The notes under the pieces are model-generated. The model did not search any database and was not told the DNA's origin. It was given only the letters and a program-made list of their open reading frames with translations. The translations under genes and the position numbers were made by a program. From Desulfarculaceae bacterium (GTDB taxonomy: Bacteria > Desulfobacterota > Desulfobacteria > Desulfobacterales > Desulfobacteraceae), in the NCBI GenBank assembly GCA_021737205.1, contig JAIPEK010000015.1, forward strand, positions 1 to 17,779: a stretch of 17,779 nt of DNA, read 5' to 3'. Below, one piece after another: positions 6,747-14,969 of this stretch (the stretch's first letter is position 1; each line of letters starts with the position of its first letter).

Positions 6747-8357
6747 TCAACCGATCCGGGCGTAGAAATCGTTGCCCTTGTCATCCACGATGATAAAGGC
6801 GGGAAAGTCCTCTACGGTTATCATGAAGACCGCTTCCATGCCGAGTTCTTCATATTCCACAAGCTCCACCTTCTTGATGCAGTCCCGTCCGAGCCGGGCT
6901 GCCGGGCCGCCGGGCGATCCGAGATAGAACCCCCCGTAGGTTTTGCAGGCATCCGAGACCTGTTGAGACCGGTTGCCCTTGGCAAGCATGATCATGGAGG
7001 CCCCTTGCTTCTGGAACTCGGGCACGTACGGGTCCATCCGGCCGGCAGTGGTGGGCCCGAATGAACCGGAAGCCTGTCCGTCAGGGGTTTTGGCCGGGCC
7101 TGCGTAGTAGATGATGTGGTTTTTGATATAGTCGGGAAGGCCTTGGCCCGCATCCAGGCGTTCCTTGAACTTGGAATGGGCGATATCCCTTGCCACGATG
7201 ATTTTACCTGACAGCAGAAGCCTTGTGGAGACCGGGTACCGGCTGAGCTGTGCCCGGATCTCGTCCATGGGCCGATCCAGGTTCACTTTCACGGCTTCGG
7301 CCATGGCAGGTTCGGCTTCCGGCAGGTATCTGGACGGATCCGCCTCGAGTTTTTCCACAAAAAGGCCCTTTTCAGTAATCTTGGCCTTGATCTGCCGGTC
7401 CGCACTGCAGCTCACCCCGATGCCCACGGGACATGACGCCCCGTGCCTGGGAAGCCGGATCACCCGGACATCCAGGGCAAAGTGTTTTCCGCCGAACTGG
7501 GCGCCCAAACCCAAGGATTGAGCCCGCTCCATCACCTTTTGCTCGATCCTGGTATCCCGGATGGCATGGCCGGTGATATCGCCTTTTTCCGGCAGGGAAT
7601 CCAGATACCGGGCCGAAGCCAGTTTCACCGTTTTGAGGTTGGCCTCGGCAGATGTTCCGCCGATGACGAATGCAATGTAGTAGGGCGGGCAGGCCGCCGT
7701 CCCCAGAGACTTCATCTTTTCGGTGAGAAAATCCACAAGTCCGTCCTCGGAGTTCAGCACCGCCTTGGTCATCTGGTAGAGAAAGGTCTTGTTGGCGGAC
7801 CCGCCTCCCTTGGCCATGAACAGGAACCTGTATTCATCCCCCTGGACTGCGCTGATGTCGATCTGGGCCGGCAGGTTGCACTTGGTGTTCCGCTCGTCGA
7901 ACACGGTCAAAGGCGCGTTCTGGGAGTACCGCAGGAACCCCCGGGTATAGGCGTCAAACACGCCCTTGGAGAGCATTTTTTCATCATCCCCGTCCGTCCA
8001 TACCTGCTGTCCCTTTTTGCCCATCACAATGGCCGTGCCCGTATCCTGGCACATGGGATACACCATGTCCGCGGAGATCACCGCGTTTTTCAAAAGCTCC
8101 AGTGCCACGTACCGGTCGTTGTCCGATGCATCGGGGTCGTCCACGATCGCCTTGAGTTTCTGTAGATGTTCCGGCCTGTATTTGTGGGCCACGTGGGTGA
8201 ACGCCCGCCTGGAAAGCTCGGCCAGGCCCTCCGGGTCGATCTTGAGCATTTTTCTGCCTTCAAACTCGCCTGTGGTCACATATTTGTCCGTCACCAGTGT
8301 ATATTCGGTTTCATCCCCCTTGAGGGGAAACATGGTTTCAAATTTGAATTCGGTCAT
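6747..8357 (-). CDS. fum: Fumarate hydratase, class I (oxygen-sensitive, [4Fe-4S])
   Basis: A 536-residue single-chain class I fumarase, which hydrates fumarate to (S)-malate in the cytoplasm. The N-terminal catalytic part carries PMCQDTGTA (C103), KGGGSANKT (183-191), GTAACPPYY (C223) and GVSCSAD (C317); the three cysteines have the spacing of the [4Fe-4S] ligands of E. coli FumA. The C-terminal part has GSFGPTTAGRMDPY and YGGFYLGSPGGPAARLG. Length fits the fused FumA/FumB type, not the split alpha/beta type of many anaerobes. The start is ATG 8357, with GGAG six bases upstream and the frdB stop two bases before; the open frame up to 8465 only shadows frdB. It is the last gene before the terminator. 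Confidence 0.95.
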   Translation of the reverse strand: MTEFKFETMFPLKGDETEYTLVTDKYVTTGEFEGRKMLKIDPEGLAELSRRAFTHVAHKYRPEHLQKLKAIVDDPDASDNDRYVALELLKNAVISADMVYPMCQDTGTAIVMGKKGQQVWTDGDDEKMLSKGVFDAYTRGFLRYSQNAPLTVFDERNTKCNLPAQIDISAVQGDEYRFLFMAKGGGSANKTFLYQMTKAVLNSEDGLVDFLTEKMKSLGTAACPPYYIAFVIGGTSAEANLKTVKLASARYLDSLPEKGDITGHAIRDTRIEQKVMERAQSLGLGAQFGGKHFALDVRVIRLPRHGASCPVGIGVSCSADRQIKAKITEKGLFVEKLEADPSRYLPEAEPAMAEAVKVNLDRPMDEIRAQLSRYPVSTRLLLSGKIIVARDIAHSKFKERLDAGQGLPDYIKNHIIYYAGPAKTPDGQASGSFGPTTAGRMDPYVPEFQKQGASMIMLAKGNRSQQVSDACKTYGGFYLGSPGGPAARLGRDCIKKVELVEYEELGMEAVFMITVEDFPAFIIVDDKGNDFYARIG

Positions 8358-8359
8358 GA

Positions 8360-9151
8360 TCAGCTCCGTTTGGCAAACGCCATTTTCCGTCTGAGATACG
8401 CGATCCTGGTCTGATGGGGCAGATCCTTGGGGCAGTAGTCCTCGCACCCCAGGAGCGTCATGCACCCGAACACCCCGTCATCGTCGCCTATGATGTCATA
8501 GAACTCTTCGTCGGACCTCTTGTCCCTCGGGTCCACTGCATAACGGGCCAACCGCATGAAACCGGCCGCTCCCAGGAAGTCGTCCCGCATGCGTTTGGTG
8601 GCGCAGGCGGCCAGACACACCCCGCATTCCACGCACCGTTCCAGCTCATAGATCTCGTCAGCCGTATCCGGGTCCATGGTCTCTTCGAGTTTATCAAGAT
8701 CCACGTTGTCAGCATGCTTGTCATGTATCCACGATTCCACGCGCTCGCTCATTGCCCGGAACACCTTGCCGGTATTCACGGAAAGGTCCCCGATCAGTTC
8801 AAACCCCGGAAGGGGCAGAAGCTTGATCACGCCGTCCGGGTAGTTGGCCGTGAGCGTCCGGCAGGCAAGGCCTGGAGCGCCGTTGATGACCATGCCGCAG
8901 GAGCCGCATATCCCGGCCCGGCAGACAAAATCGAACTGGAGAGACGGGTCCTGGTACTCCCGGATCTCGTTCAGCGCGATAAATATGGTCATACCGGGTG
9001 CTTCTTTCACCTGGTAGGTTTTCATCTTCGGTGTCTCCCCTTTGACCTGGGGATTGTACCTCAATATCTCAAAGGTCAGCGTTCTGGCCCTTTCCTGTAT
9101 ATCCTGTTTGTCCTGAGTCTCCTGCTTTTCCTTTACTGCTTGCCCGCACAT
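8360..9151 (-). CDS. frdB: Fumarate reductase/succinate dehydrogenase iron-sulfur subunit
   Basis: A 263-residue subunit that passes electrons between the flavoprotein and the haem-containing membrane anchor. Three clusters are readable: [2Fe-2S] with C77, C82, C85 and C97; [4Fe-4S] with C173, C176, C179 and C240; and [3Fe-4S] with C183, C230 and C236. The first 25 residues are charged and Lys/Gln/Glu-rich and fall before the conserved domain. ATG 9151 overlaps the frdA stop (TAATG) and has AGGGGG eight bases upstream. The gene order C-A-B matches Wolinella-type enzymes. Whether it works as fumarate reductase or as succinate dehydrogenase cannot be told from sequence, so sdhB is an equally valid name. 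Confidence 0.93.
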   Translation of the reverse strand: MCGQAVKEKQETQDKQDIQERARTLTFEILRYNPQVKGETPKMKTYQVKEAPGMTIFIALNEIREYQDPSLQFDFVCRAGICGSCGMVINGAPGLACRTLTANYPDGVIKLLPLPGFELIGDLSVNTGKVFRAMSERVESWIHDKHADNVDLDKLEETMDPDTADEIYELERCVECGVCLAACATKRMRDDFLGAAGFMRLARYAVDPRDKRSDEEFYDIIGDDDGVFGCMTLLGCEDYCPKDLPHQTRIAYLRRKMAFAKRS

Positions 9152-11121
9152 TATTTAAACCCCCTGCCTACTCGTTCATTCCTGCCGGTGAATTTCGCCG
9201 GTATGTCAATGGGATTGATCACTTCCTGTATCTCGAACCGGTCCGCATCCGGGTTCTCCTGTTTCACGGTTTCGATTTCCTCGACCCGCTTTTCCGTGTC
9301 CGGGTGGGGAACAATATTGTCCACCCCGTATCCCCTGGATGCCGGCGGCATCTCCATTTTCATCACGTCAAGCGGCTCGTAATTCATCTCGGGAAGGTCC
9401 GCATCCTCCTCTTTCCAGGTGGCAAGGGTCCGGTTCAGCCAGTCCCTGTCGTTTCTCTCCGGATAATCTTCCCTTGCATGGGCGCCGCGGCTTTCGGTCC
9501 TAAGCTGCGCTCCGTAGGCCACACACTGGGCCAGCTTGATCATCTTGGGCACCCGGATGGCCTCCACCAGTTCCGGGTTGGAAGAGCTGATCCGGTTTCG
9601 AAGCGCAATGTTTTTCGCCCGCCGGTTAAGCACCTTGAGTTCGTCCACGGCCTTTGTAAGATCGTCGCCGTTTCTGAAAATGCCCACCTTGTCCATCATG
9701 ATCTGCTGCATTTCCTTTTTCAACTCGAACGGGTTTTCCCCGGCATCCCGGTTGATGAGATCCGCGATCATGTTCTCCTGCTTTTTCATGGCCCGATCCA
9801 CGGTTTTGGTGGAAACGTTGAGGCAGTTTTCTTTGCAGTAGTCGGCCACGTACTCTCCCACGATCATGCCGGCCACCACCGTCTCTGCCACGCTGTTGCC
9901 GCCGAGCCGGTTGAACCCGTGCATGTCCCAGCAGGCGGCCTCGCCCGCGGAGAAGAGACCGGCAAGTTCGGTGGACTCGCCGGTGTGCTTGGTGCGGATA
10001 CCGCCCATTGAGTAGTGCTGGGTGGGCCGGACCGGTATGTACTCTTCGGCCGCATCGATCCCGAGAAAGTAGTCACAGATCTCTTTTACTTCCCGCAGGT
10101 TCTTTTCGATGTGTTCACGGCCCAGGAGCGTAATGTCCAGCCACAGGTGATCCCCGTACGGAGAAGAAACCCCTTTGCCTTTTCTCATGTGTTCTGTCAT
10201 GCGTCTTGAGACCACGTCTCTCGAGGCAAGCTCCTTTTTCTCCGGCTCGTACTCGGGCATGAACCGGTGGCCGTCCTTGTCCAGGAGAAGTCCGCCGTCT
10301 CCCCTGCACCCTTCGGTGGTCAGAATTCCCACCGGCACGATGGCAGTGGGATGAAACTGGACCGCCTCCATGTTGCCAAGCGGCGCCACACCGGTCTCGA
10401 GCGCGATGGCCGCGCCGATGCCCTCGGAGATGACCGCGTTGGTACTTACCGCATACAATCTTCCGTACCCGCCCGTGGCGATGGTGGTGGCCTTGGCCAT
10501 GTACGCGATCAGATCGCCTGTGACCAGATCCCGGACAATGGCGCCGTAGCAGACACCCTCCTCCTGGATCAGGGCAATGGCTTCCTTTCTCTCGTGCACC
10601 GGGATGTCCAATTGGATGGCCTTGTTGTCCATGGCGTACAGCATGGTGTGACCGGTGCCGTCCGATGTATAGCAGGTTCTCCACTTCTTGGTGCCGCCGA
10701 AGTCCCGGGAGGAAATCAGGCCGTGGGCCTCGTTCTTTTCCGTGATCGTGACCTTTTCCCCGTTGATGATCACCTGGCGGTCGCCCTTTCTCACACGGCT
10801 CCAGGGCACGCCCCAGGCGCAGAGCTGCCGGATGGCCTTGGGGGCCGTATTAACGAACATCCGGGCCACATCCTGGTCACATCCCCAGTCGCTGCCCTTT
10901 ACCGTATCTGCAAAATGGACATCTTCGTTGTCGCCTTCTCCCTTGATGCAGGCGCCGAGACTTGCCTGCATACCGCCCTGGGCCGCGGCCGAATGGGACC
11001 GCTTGGCCGGAATCTGGGACAGCACAATGGTGTCATATCCTCTCTGTTTCGATGCGATGGCCACCCGCAGTCCGGCAAGACCGCCGCCGATGACCAGTGA
11101 ATCCGTATATATGATTTTCAT
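9151..11121 (-). CDS. frdA: Fumarate reductase/succinate dehydrogenase flavoprotein subunit
   Basis: A 656-residue FAD subunit, the catalytic site for succinate <-> fumarate on the cytoplasmic side. It shows the dinucleotide fold (IGGGLAGLR, 11-19), the flavinylation motif RSHSAAAQGG with the covalent FAD histidine at H43, and active-site candidates H257 (QFHPTA), R301 (ASRDVVSRR) and H369 (RPTQHYSMGG). As I recall them, these numbers equal those of Wolinella succinogenes FrdA, whose length is also the same, so this belongs to the epsilon-type branch rather than the E. coli Frd or Sdh type. ATG 11121 lies three bases after the frdC stop, with GGGGTGA upstream. sdhA is an alternative name. Confidence 0.95.
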   Translation of the reverse strand: MKIIYTDSLVIGGGLAGLRVAIASKQRGYDTIVLSQIPAKRSHSAAAQGGMQASLGACIKGEGDNEDVHFADTVKGSDWGCDQDVARMFVNTAPKAIRQLCAWGVPWSRVRKGDRQVIINGEKVTITEKNEAHGLISSRDFGGTKKWRTCYTSDGTGHTMLYAMDNKAIQLDIPVHERKEAIALIQEEGVCYGAIVRDLVTGDLIAYMAKATTIATGGYGRLYAVSTNAVISEGIGAAIALETGVAPLGNMEAVQFHPTAIVPVGILTTEGCRGDGGLLLDKDGHRFMPEYEPEKKELASRDVVSRRMTEHMRKGKGVSSPYGDHLWLDITLLGREHIEKNLREVKEICDYFLGIDAAEEYIPVRPTQHYSMGGIRTKHTGESTELAGLFSAGEAACWDMHGFNRLGGNSVAETVVAGMIVGEYVADYCKENCLNVSTKTVDRAMKKQENMIADLINRDAGENPFELKKEMQQIMMDKVGIFRNGDDLTKAVDELKVLNRRAKNIALRNRISSSNPELVEAIRVPKMIKLAQCVAYGAQLRTESRGAHAREDYPERNDRDWLNRTLATWKEEDADLPEMNYEPLDVMKMEMPPASRGYGVDNIVPHPDTEKRVEEIETVKQENPDADRFEIQEVINPIDIPAKFTGRNERVGRGFK

Positions 11122-11124
11122 CCA

Positions 11125-11889
11125 TCACCCCGTAATAATTGTCTGTTCAATGGTTGTCCGCTGCGTTGAGTAGTGTTCGCCGACCTTGTCCCTGTGCCTG
11201 AACCCGATGATCATGAAGACCAGAAGGGACAACACGCCCAGTGTCAGGAAAAACACGGTGGCCCGCTTTTTGAACTTCTGCAGCTTTTCCCTTGATTTGC
11301 GGGCATCCTTGCCGATGAACCAGCCCCACTTCATGCACAGCCGGTACAGCCCGATGGCCGCGTGCAGTTCCACGCACCCGAGAAGTACAAGGTACAGCGG
11401 CCACATGGTGGATGAAAACACCCGGTCCGCGGAAATATACGGATCGATGTGCGGATGGGTCAGCATAATGAAAAGGTGAACCGAACCGGCGAAAAACATG
11501 ACAAAGCCGGTGACCGCCTGGTAATACCAGAGGTTTGTGTCTGAATGGTTCATCATCTTCATCTGATTGCGGATCATTTTGTGCTGCCTGTAGTTGATGG
11601 GGAATTTGCGCATCCCCAGTGCCGCGTGAACGATGAACAGCGTGTACACTCCCATTACGGCGAATACCACCGCTATGGGGTACCCGCGGCCGGACGGGGA
11701 GAGAAATGCAAGCTCCATCACTTTTGCCACGAAATTGAACGAGCCGACTCCTAAAAGGACGCTCGCCACCAGGATCATGTGCACCCACATGAAAATTCCC
11801 AGCACAAGGCCGGTTCCGCTCTGGGCGAGATCCAGCCATGCCGGGACCCTGCTCTTTTTTATGCCGGTTTCTGTCACCAGATTTTCCAT
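11125..11889 (-). CDS. frdC: Fumarate reductase/succinate dehydrogenase di-haem cytochrome b subunit
   Basis: A 254-residue membrane anchor with five hydrophobic segments, which should bind two haem b groups and exchange electrons with menaquinone. The four axial histidines expected from Wolinella FrdC are in place (H37, H88, H138, H176). E174, two residues before the last haem ligand (VELHAAIGLYRL), corresponds to the E-pathway glutamate C180, and E59 to Glu C66 near the quinol site. The ATG at 11889 has a perfect AAGGAGG at 11900-11894. It follows sucD by 39 bp, with no terminator or promoter visible, and opens the C-A-B set. sdhC is an alternative name. Confidence 0.93.
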   Translation of the reverse strand: MENLVTETGIKKSRVPAWLDLAQSGTGLVLGIFMWVHMILVASVLLGVGSFNFVAKVMELAFLSPSGRGYPIAVVFAVMGVYTLFIVHAALGMRKFPINYRQHKMIRNQMKMMNHSDTNLWYYQAVTGFVMFFAGSVHLFIMLTHPHIDPYISADRVFSSTMWPLYLVLLGCVELHAAIGLYRLCMKWGWFIGKDARKSREKLQKFKKRATVFFLTLGVLSLLVFMIIGFRHRDKVGEHYSTQRTTIEQTIITG

Positions 11890-11893
11890 CTAT

Positions 11894-11900
11894 CCTCCTT
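11894..11900 (-). promoter_or_regulatory. Strong ribosome binding site of frdC
   Basis: Minus-strand AAGGAGG lies four bases before ATG 11889. It is the best Shine-Dalgarno match in the window and fixes the start of frdC. Confidence 0.8.
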
Positions 11901-11928
11901 GACGTTTACAAAGCCTTTCTGCAGCAAA

Positions 11929-12795
11929 TTAGAATGCCTCAAGGCAAATTTCTCCGATTTTTCCCAAATTTTCACACACATGAATGCCGTTTTTCCGGAA
12001 CGCTTCGACTTTGGCAGCTCCGGTGCCGCTGCTGCCGCTGATGATGGCGCCGGCATGGCCCATTCGTCTGCCCGGCGGGGCGGTCAGGCCGGAAACAAAG
12101 CCCACCACGGGTTTCGTGACGTTCTCCTTGATGAATTCGGCCGCCTTTTCCTCGGCGTTCCCGCCGATCTCTCCCACCATGACGATGGCCTCGGTTTCCG
12201 GATCGGCCTGGAAGGCCTCAAGGGTATCGATAAACGAGGTTCCGTTCACCGGATCGCCGCCGATGCCGATGCAGGTGGACTGGCCCAGGCCTTTTTTGGT
12301 GAGCTGATCCACCACTTCATAGGTGAGGGTCCCGGATCTGGAGACCACGCCCACATTCCCCTTTTTATGGATATTGCCGGGCATGATGCCCACTTTTGCC
12401 TCGTCCGGGGTGATGATCCCGGGACAGTTGGGCCCGATGAGCCGACAGTTTTTTGTTTCAAGAAAATGTTTTACCTTGATCATATCCAGGATGGGGATTC
12501 CCTCGGTGACCGCAACGATCACGGAAATCCCTGCGTCCGCCGCTTCCATGACCGCGTCCGCGCCGAACGGGGGCGGCACGAAAATCAGGCTTGCGTTGGC
12601 CCCTGTCTCTTTCACGGCCTCGCCGACCGTGTTGAACACCGGGACCTCATCCATTTTCTGTCCGCCTTTTCCCGGCGTCACCCCGGCCACCACCCGGGTG
12701 CCGTACCCGATGCACTGACGGGCGTGGAACTTTCCTTCGTTGCCGGTGATTCCCTGCACAACCACTTTTGTATCTTTGTTCACGTATATACTCAA
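11929..12795 (-). CDS. sucD: Succinyl-CoA synthetase alpha subunit
   Basis: A 288-residue subunit which, with SucC, converts succinyl-CoA + NDP + Pi to succinate + CoA + NTP, the substrate-level phosphorylation step of the pathway. The N-terminal CoA-binding fold starts KVVVQGITGNEG (10-21). GGDPVNGT follows at 179-186. The phospho-histidine is H247 in RRMGHAGAI, close to H246 of E. coli. The start is a TTG at 12795: the protein then begins MSIYVNKDTK as in E. coli SucD (MSILIDKNTK), and AAAGGAG is well spaced upstream. It lies 14 bp after sucC, with the ribosome binding site overlapping the sucC stop codon. Confidence 0.95.
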   Translation of the reverse strand: MSIYVNKDTKVVVQGITGNEGKFHARQCIGYGTRVVAGVTPGKGGQKMDEVPVFNTVGEAVKETGANASLIFVPPPFGADAVMEAADAGISVIVAVTEGIPILDMIKVKHFLETKNCRLIGPNCPGIITPDEAKVGIMPGNIHKKGNVGVVSRSGTLTYEVVDQLTKKGLGQSTCIGIGGDPVNGTSFIDTLEAFQADPETEAIVMVGEIGGNAEEKAAEFIKENVTKPVVGFVSGLTAPPGRRMGHAGAIISGSSGTGAAKVEAFRKNGIHVCENLGKIGEICLEAF

Positions 12796-12804
12796 AACGG
12801 ATAT

Positions 12805-12811
12805 CTCCTTT
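12805..12811 (-). promoter_or_regulatory. Ribosome binding site that decides the TTG start of sucD
   Basis: Minus-strand AAAGGAG lies nine bases before the TTG at 12795 and shares bases with the sucC stop codon TAA (12812-12810). It supports the unusual start and coupling of SucC and SucD synthesis. Confidence 0.7.
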
Positions 12812-13970
12812 AGTTTACCGCTGCAGCGATCTTTTCGGCAGCGTCGGTGAGATCGTCGGCACTGGTCAGCTTCAGGCCGGATTCGGCCAGGATCTTTTTT
12901 CCCTCTTCCACGTTGGTGCCTTCCATGCGGACCACCACCGGGATATCAAGACCGGTGCTCTTGGCCGCCTCGACCACGCCGTTTGCAAATATGTCGCACC
13001 TCAGAATTCCGCCGAAAATGTTGATCAGGACCGCCTTGACCTTATCATCAGACAGGATGATCCGGAATGCGTTCTCCACCATCTCGGCGGTTGCTCCGCC
13101 GCCCACGTCCATGAAGTTGGCCGGCTCTGCCCCGGCGTTCTTGATGATATCCATGGTGGCCATGGCAAGACCGGCCCCGTTCACGATATTGCCCACGTTG
13201 CCGTCGAGATTGATGTAGTTGAGATTGTACTTGGATGCGGCCACTTCAAGGGGATTCTCCTCGTCAAGGTCCCGAAGTTCGGCAAGCTCCTTGTGCCGGA
13301 ACATGGCGTTGGAATCGAAATCCACCTTTGCGTCCAGGGCCAGCACTTCGTGCTCGGACGTGAGGATCAACGGGTTGATCTCCACAAGAGAACAGTCGTT
13401 TTTCACGAAAAAGTCATACAGATTGTTGAGCAGCTTCATGAACGGTTTCATGGCAGCCGACGGAAGTCCCAGCCCGAACGCCGCCTCCCTCAGCTGGTAA
13501 GGAGAGATCCCCATCAGGGGATTCACGTACACCCGGATGATCTCTTCCGGGGTTTTCTCGGCCACTTCCTCGATGTCCATGCCGCCGGCCCGGCTTGCCA
13601 TGATCACGACGCAGGCGGTCTCCCTGTCCACCAGGAGACTGAGGTACAATTCCTTTTCAATGTTCTGGCCCGCTTCGATAAGGAGTTTTTTCACCTCCTT
13701 GCCTTCGGGGCCGGTCTGGTGGGTCACCAGGTTCATGCCGAACATTTGCGCGGCAAGGGACTTGACCTCGTCTTCGCCCGATGCGAGTTTGACGCCGCCG
13801 CCCTTTCCCCTGCCGCCGGCATGGATCTGGGCCTTGACCACCACCGGCCAGCCGCCCAGGCTTTGAGCGGTCGTAACCGCCTCTTCCTCGGAAAAGGCCG
13901 CGGCTCCTTGGGGGACCGGAACGCCGTACTCTTTAAAGAGTTCCTTTGCCTGGTATTCATGTATTTTCAT
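12810..13970 (-). CDS. sucC: Succinyl-CoA synthetase beta subunit
   Basis: A 386-residue ATP-grasp subunit, the nucleotide- and succinate-binding partner of SucD. It begins MKIHEYQAKELFKEYGVPVP, the standard N-terminus. The ATP-grasp loop is visible (VVKAQIHAGGRGKGGGV, 44-60), as are LVEINPLI with metal-binding residues and the C-terminal ligase domain with FMDVGGGAT and NIFGGILRCD. Length is that of E. coli SucC. ATG 13970 has GAAGGA six bases upstream. It lies 21 bp after meaB. Nucleotide preference (ADP or GDP) cannot be judged by eye. Placement beside the mutase indicates a role in the propionate pathway, whatever its part in a citric acid cycle. Confidence 0.96.
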   Translation of the reverse strand: MKIHEYQAKELFKEYGVPVPQGAAAFSEEEAVTTAQSLGGWPVVVKAQIHAGGRGKGGGVKLASGEDEVKSLAAQMFGMNLVTHQTGPEGKEVKKLLIEAGQNIEKELYLSLLVDRETACVVIMASRAGGMDIEEVAEKTPEEIIRVYVNPLMGISPYQLREAAFGLGLPSAAMKPFMKLLNNLYDFFVKNDCSLVEINPLILTSEHEVLALDAKVDFDSNAMFRHKELAELRDLDEENPLEVAASKYNLNYINLDGNVGNIVNGAGLAMATMDIIKNAGAEPANFMDVGGGATAEMVENAFRIILSDDKVKAVLINIFGGILRCDIFANGVVEAAKSTGLDIPVVVRMEGTNVEEGKKILAESGLKLTSADDLTDAAEKIAAAVN

Positions 13971-13991
13971 AAAAAATCCTTCATTTTTATT

Positions 13992-14966
13992 TCATATATA
14001 TGACAAAATCTCTTCCGCCGCAGCAGAAGGAGATATCAACTCCTTTTCCACCTTCTCGGAAATCTTCGGGATTTTCCGTTTTACCGTCTCGTTTTCATAC
14101 AGCCTCTGCTTGAGCCCGTCCTCCACCATGGTCCACATCCAGTCCAGGGCCTGCTGACGGCGCCTTTGCCCGAACTCTTCGGTGTCCTCCATGATCCGCC
14201 GGTGTTCCTCCACGGTATGCCAGACGTTTGCCGTGCCGCCTTCGGTCACCGAGCTGCAGGTGAGCACCGGCGGGGTCCAGGACCGGGAGGAGGGCATCAC
14301 CAGGTGGAGCGCGGTTTCATACTCCTTGCGGGCCCGCTCGGCCCGCTCCAGGTTGTCCCCGTCCGCCTTGTTGATGGCCACGGCGTCCGCCACCTCGAGG
14401 ATGCCCCGCTTGATGCCCTGGAGTTCGTCACCCGCCCCGGCGATGAGAAGGGCCAGAAAAAAGTCCACCATGGTGGATACCCGGGTTTCACTCTGGCCCA
14501 CGCCCACGGTTTCCACCATGACCACGTCATAGCCCGCAGCCTCGCAGATCAGCATGATCTCCCTGGTTTTGGCGGCCACGCCGCCCAGGGTATCCCCGGC
14601 CGGAGAGGGCCGGATGAACGTATTTTCGTGGGCGGCAAGCTGCTCCATCCGGGTTTTGTCCCCGAGGATACTGCCGCCGCTTCTGCGGCTGGTGGGATCC
14701 ACCGCAAGCACCGCCACCCTGTGATCTTTGCCGGCAAGATAAAGACCCAGGTTCTCGATGAAAGTACTCTTGCCCACTCCCGGCACACCGGTGATCCCGA
14801 ATCTAACGCTTTTGCCGGAATACGGGATGACGCGCTCGATGATCCGTGATGCCAGCCTACGGTCCGAGGGAAGCGTGCTTTCCACCAGGGTGATGGCTTT
14901 GGCGATCACCCTGCGGTTGCCGCTGAAAATGCCTTCCGCGTAAAATTCCAGATCCTGTTCCTGCAT
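13992..14966 (-). CDS. meaB: Methylmalonyl-CoA mutase-associated GTPase MeaB (ArgK-like)
   Basis: A G3E-family P-loop GTPase of 324 residues that gates cofactor loading into, and protects, the B12-dependent mutase. Walker A is GVPGVGKST (60-68). AVDPTSRRSGGSILGDKTRM follows, then the Walker B/switch stretch ETVGVGQSE near 152-160 and the guanine-specificity motif NKAD (199-202). The C-terminal part is helical and charged, as expected for the dimerisation arm. The mutase stop, a TTG and an ATG abut (TAGTTGATG); I take ATG 14966, while TTG 14969 would add one residue. No strong ribosome binding site is seen, so translation is probably coupled to the mutase gene. Confidence 0.95.
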   Translation of the reverse strand: MQEQDLEFYAEGIFSGNRRVIAKAITLVESTLPSDRRLASRIIERVIPYSGKSVRFGITGVPGVGKSTFIENLGLYLAGKDHRVAVLAVDPTSRRSGGSILGDKTRMEQLAAHENTFIRPSPAGDTLGGVAAKTREIMLICEAAGYDVVMVETVGVGQSETRVSTMVDFFLALLIAGAGDELQGIKRGILEVADAVAINKADGDNLERAERARKEYETALHLVMPSSRSWTPPVLTCSSVTEGGTANVWHTVEEHRRIMEDTEEFGQRRRQQALDWMWTMVEDGLKQRLYENETVKRKIPKISEKVEKELISPSAAAEEILSYI

Positions 14967-14969
14967 CAA

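Noticed and set aside
8358..8465. N-terminal extension of fumarase to 8465
   Set aside because: It overlaps the 3' end of frdB out of frame; ATG 8357 has GGAG six bases upstream and the normal family start.
8414..9382. A 322-codon plus-strand open frame opposite frdB and the end of frdA
   Set aside because: Antisense shadow of genes whose iron-sulfur and flavin motifs are intact; no protein-like features.
11890..11928. A possible operon break between sucD and frdC
   Set aside because: The 39-bp gap shows no hairpin with a T-run and no promoter-like pair, so continuous transcription is the simpler reading.
12768..14003. A 411-codon plus-strand open frame opposite sucC
   Set aside because: Shadow of sucC in the antisense frame; the composition is His- and Gly-rich, with no domain and no suitable ribosome binding site or promoter.
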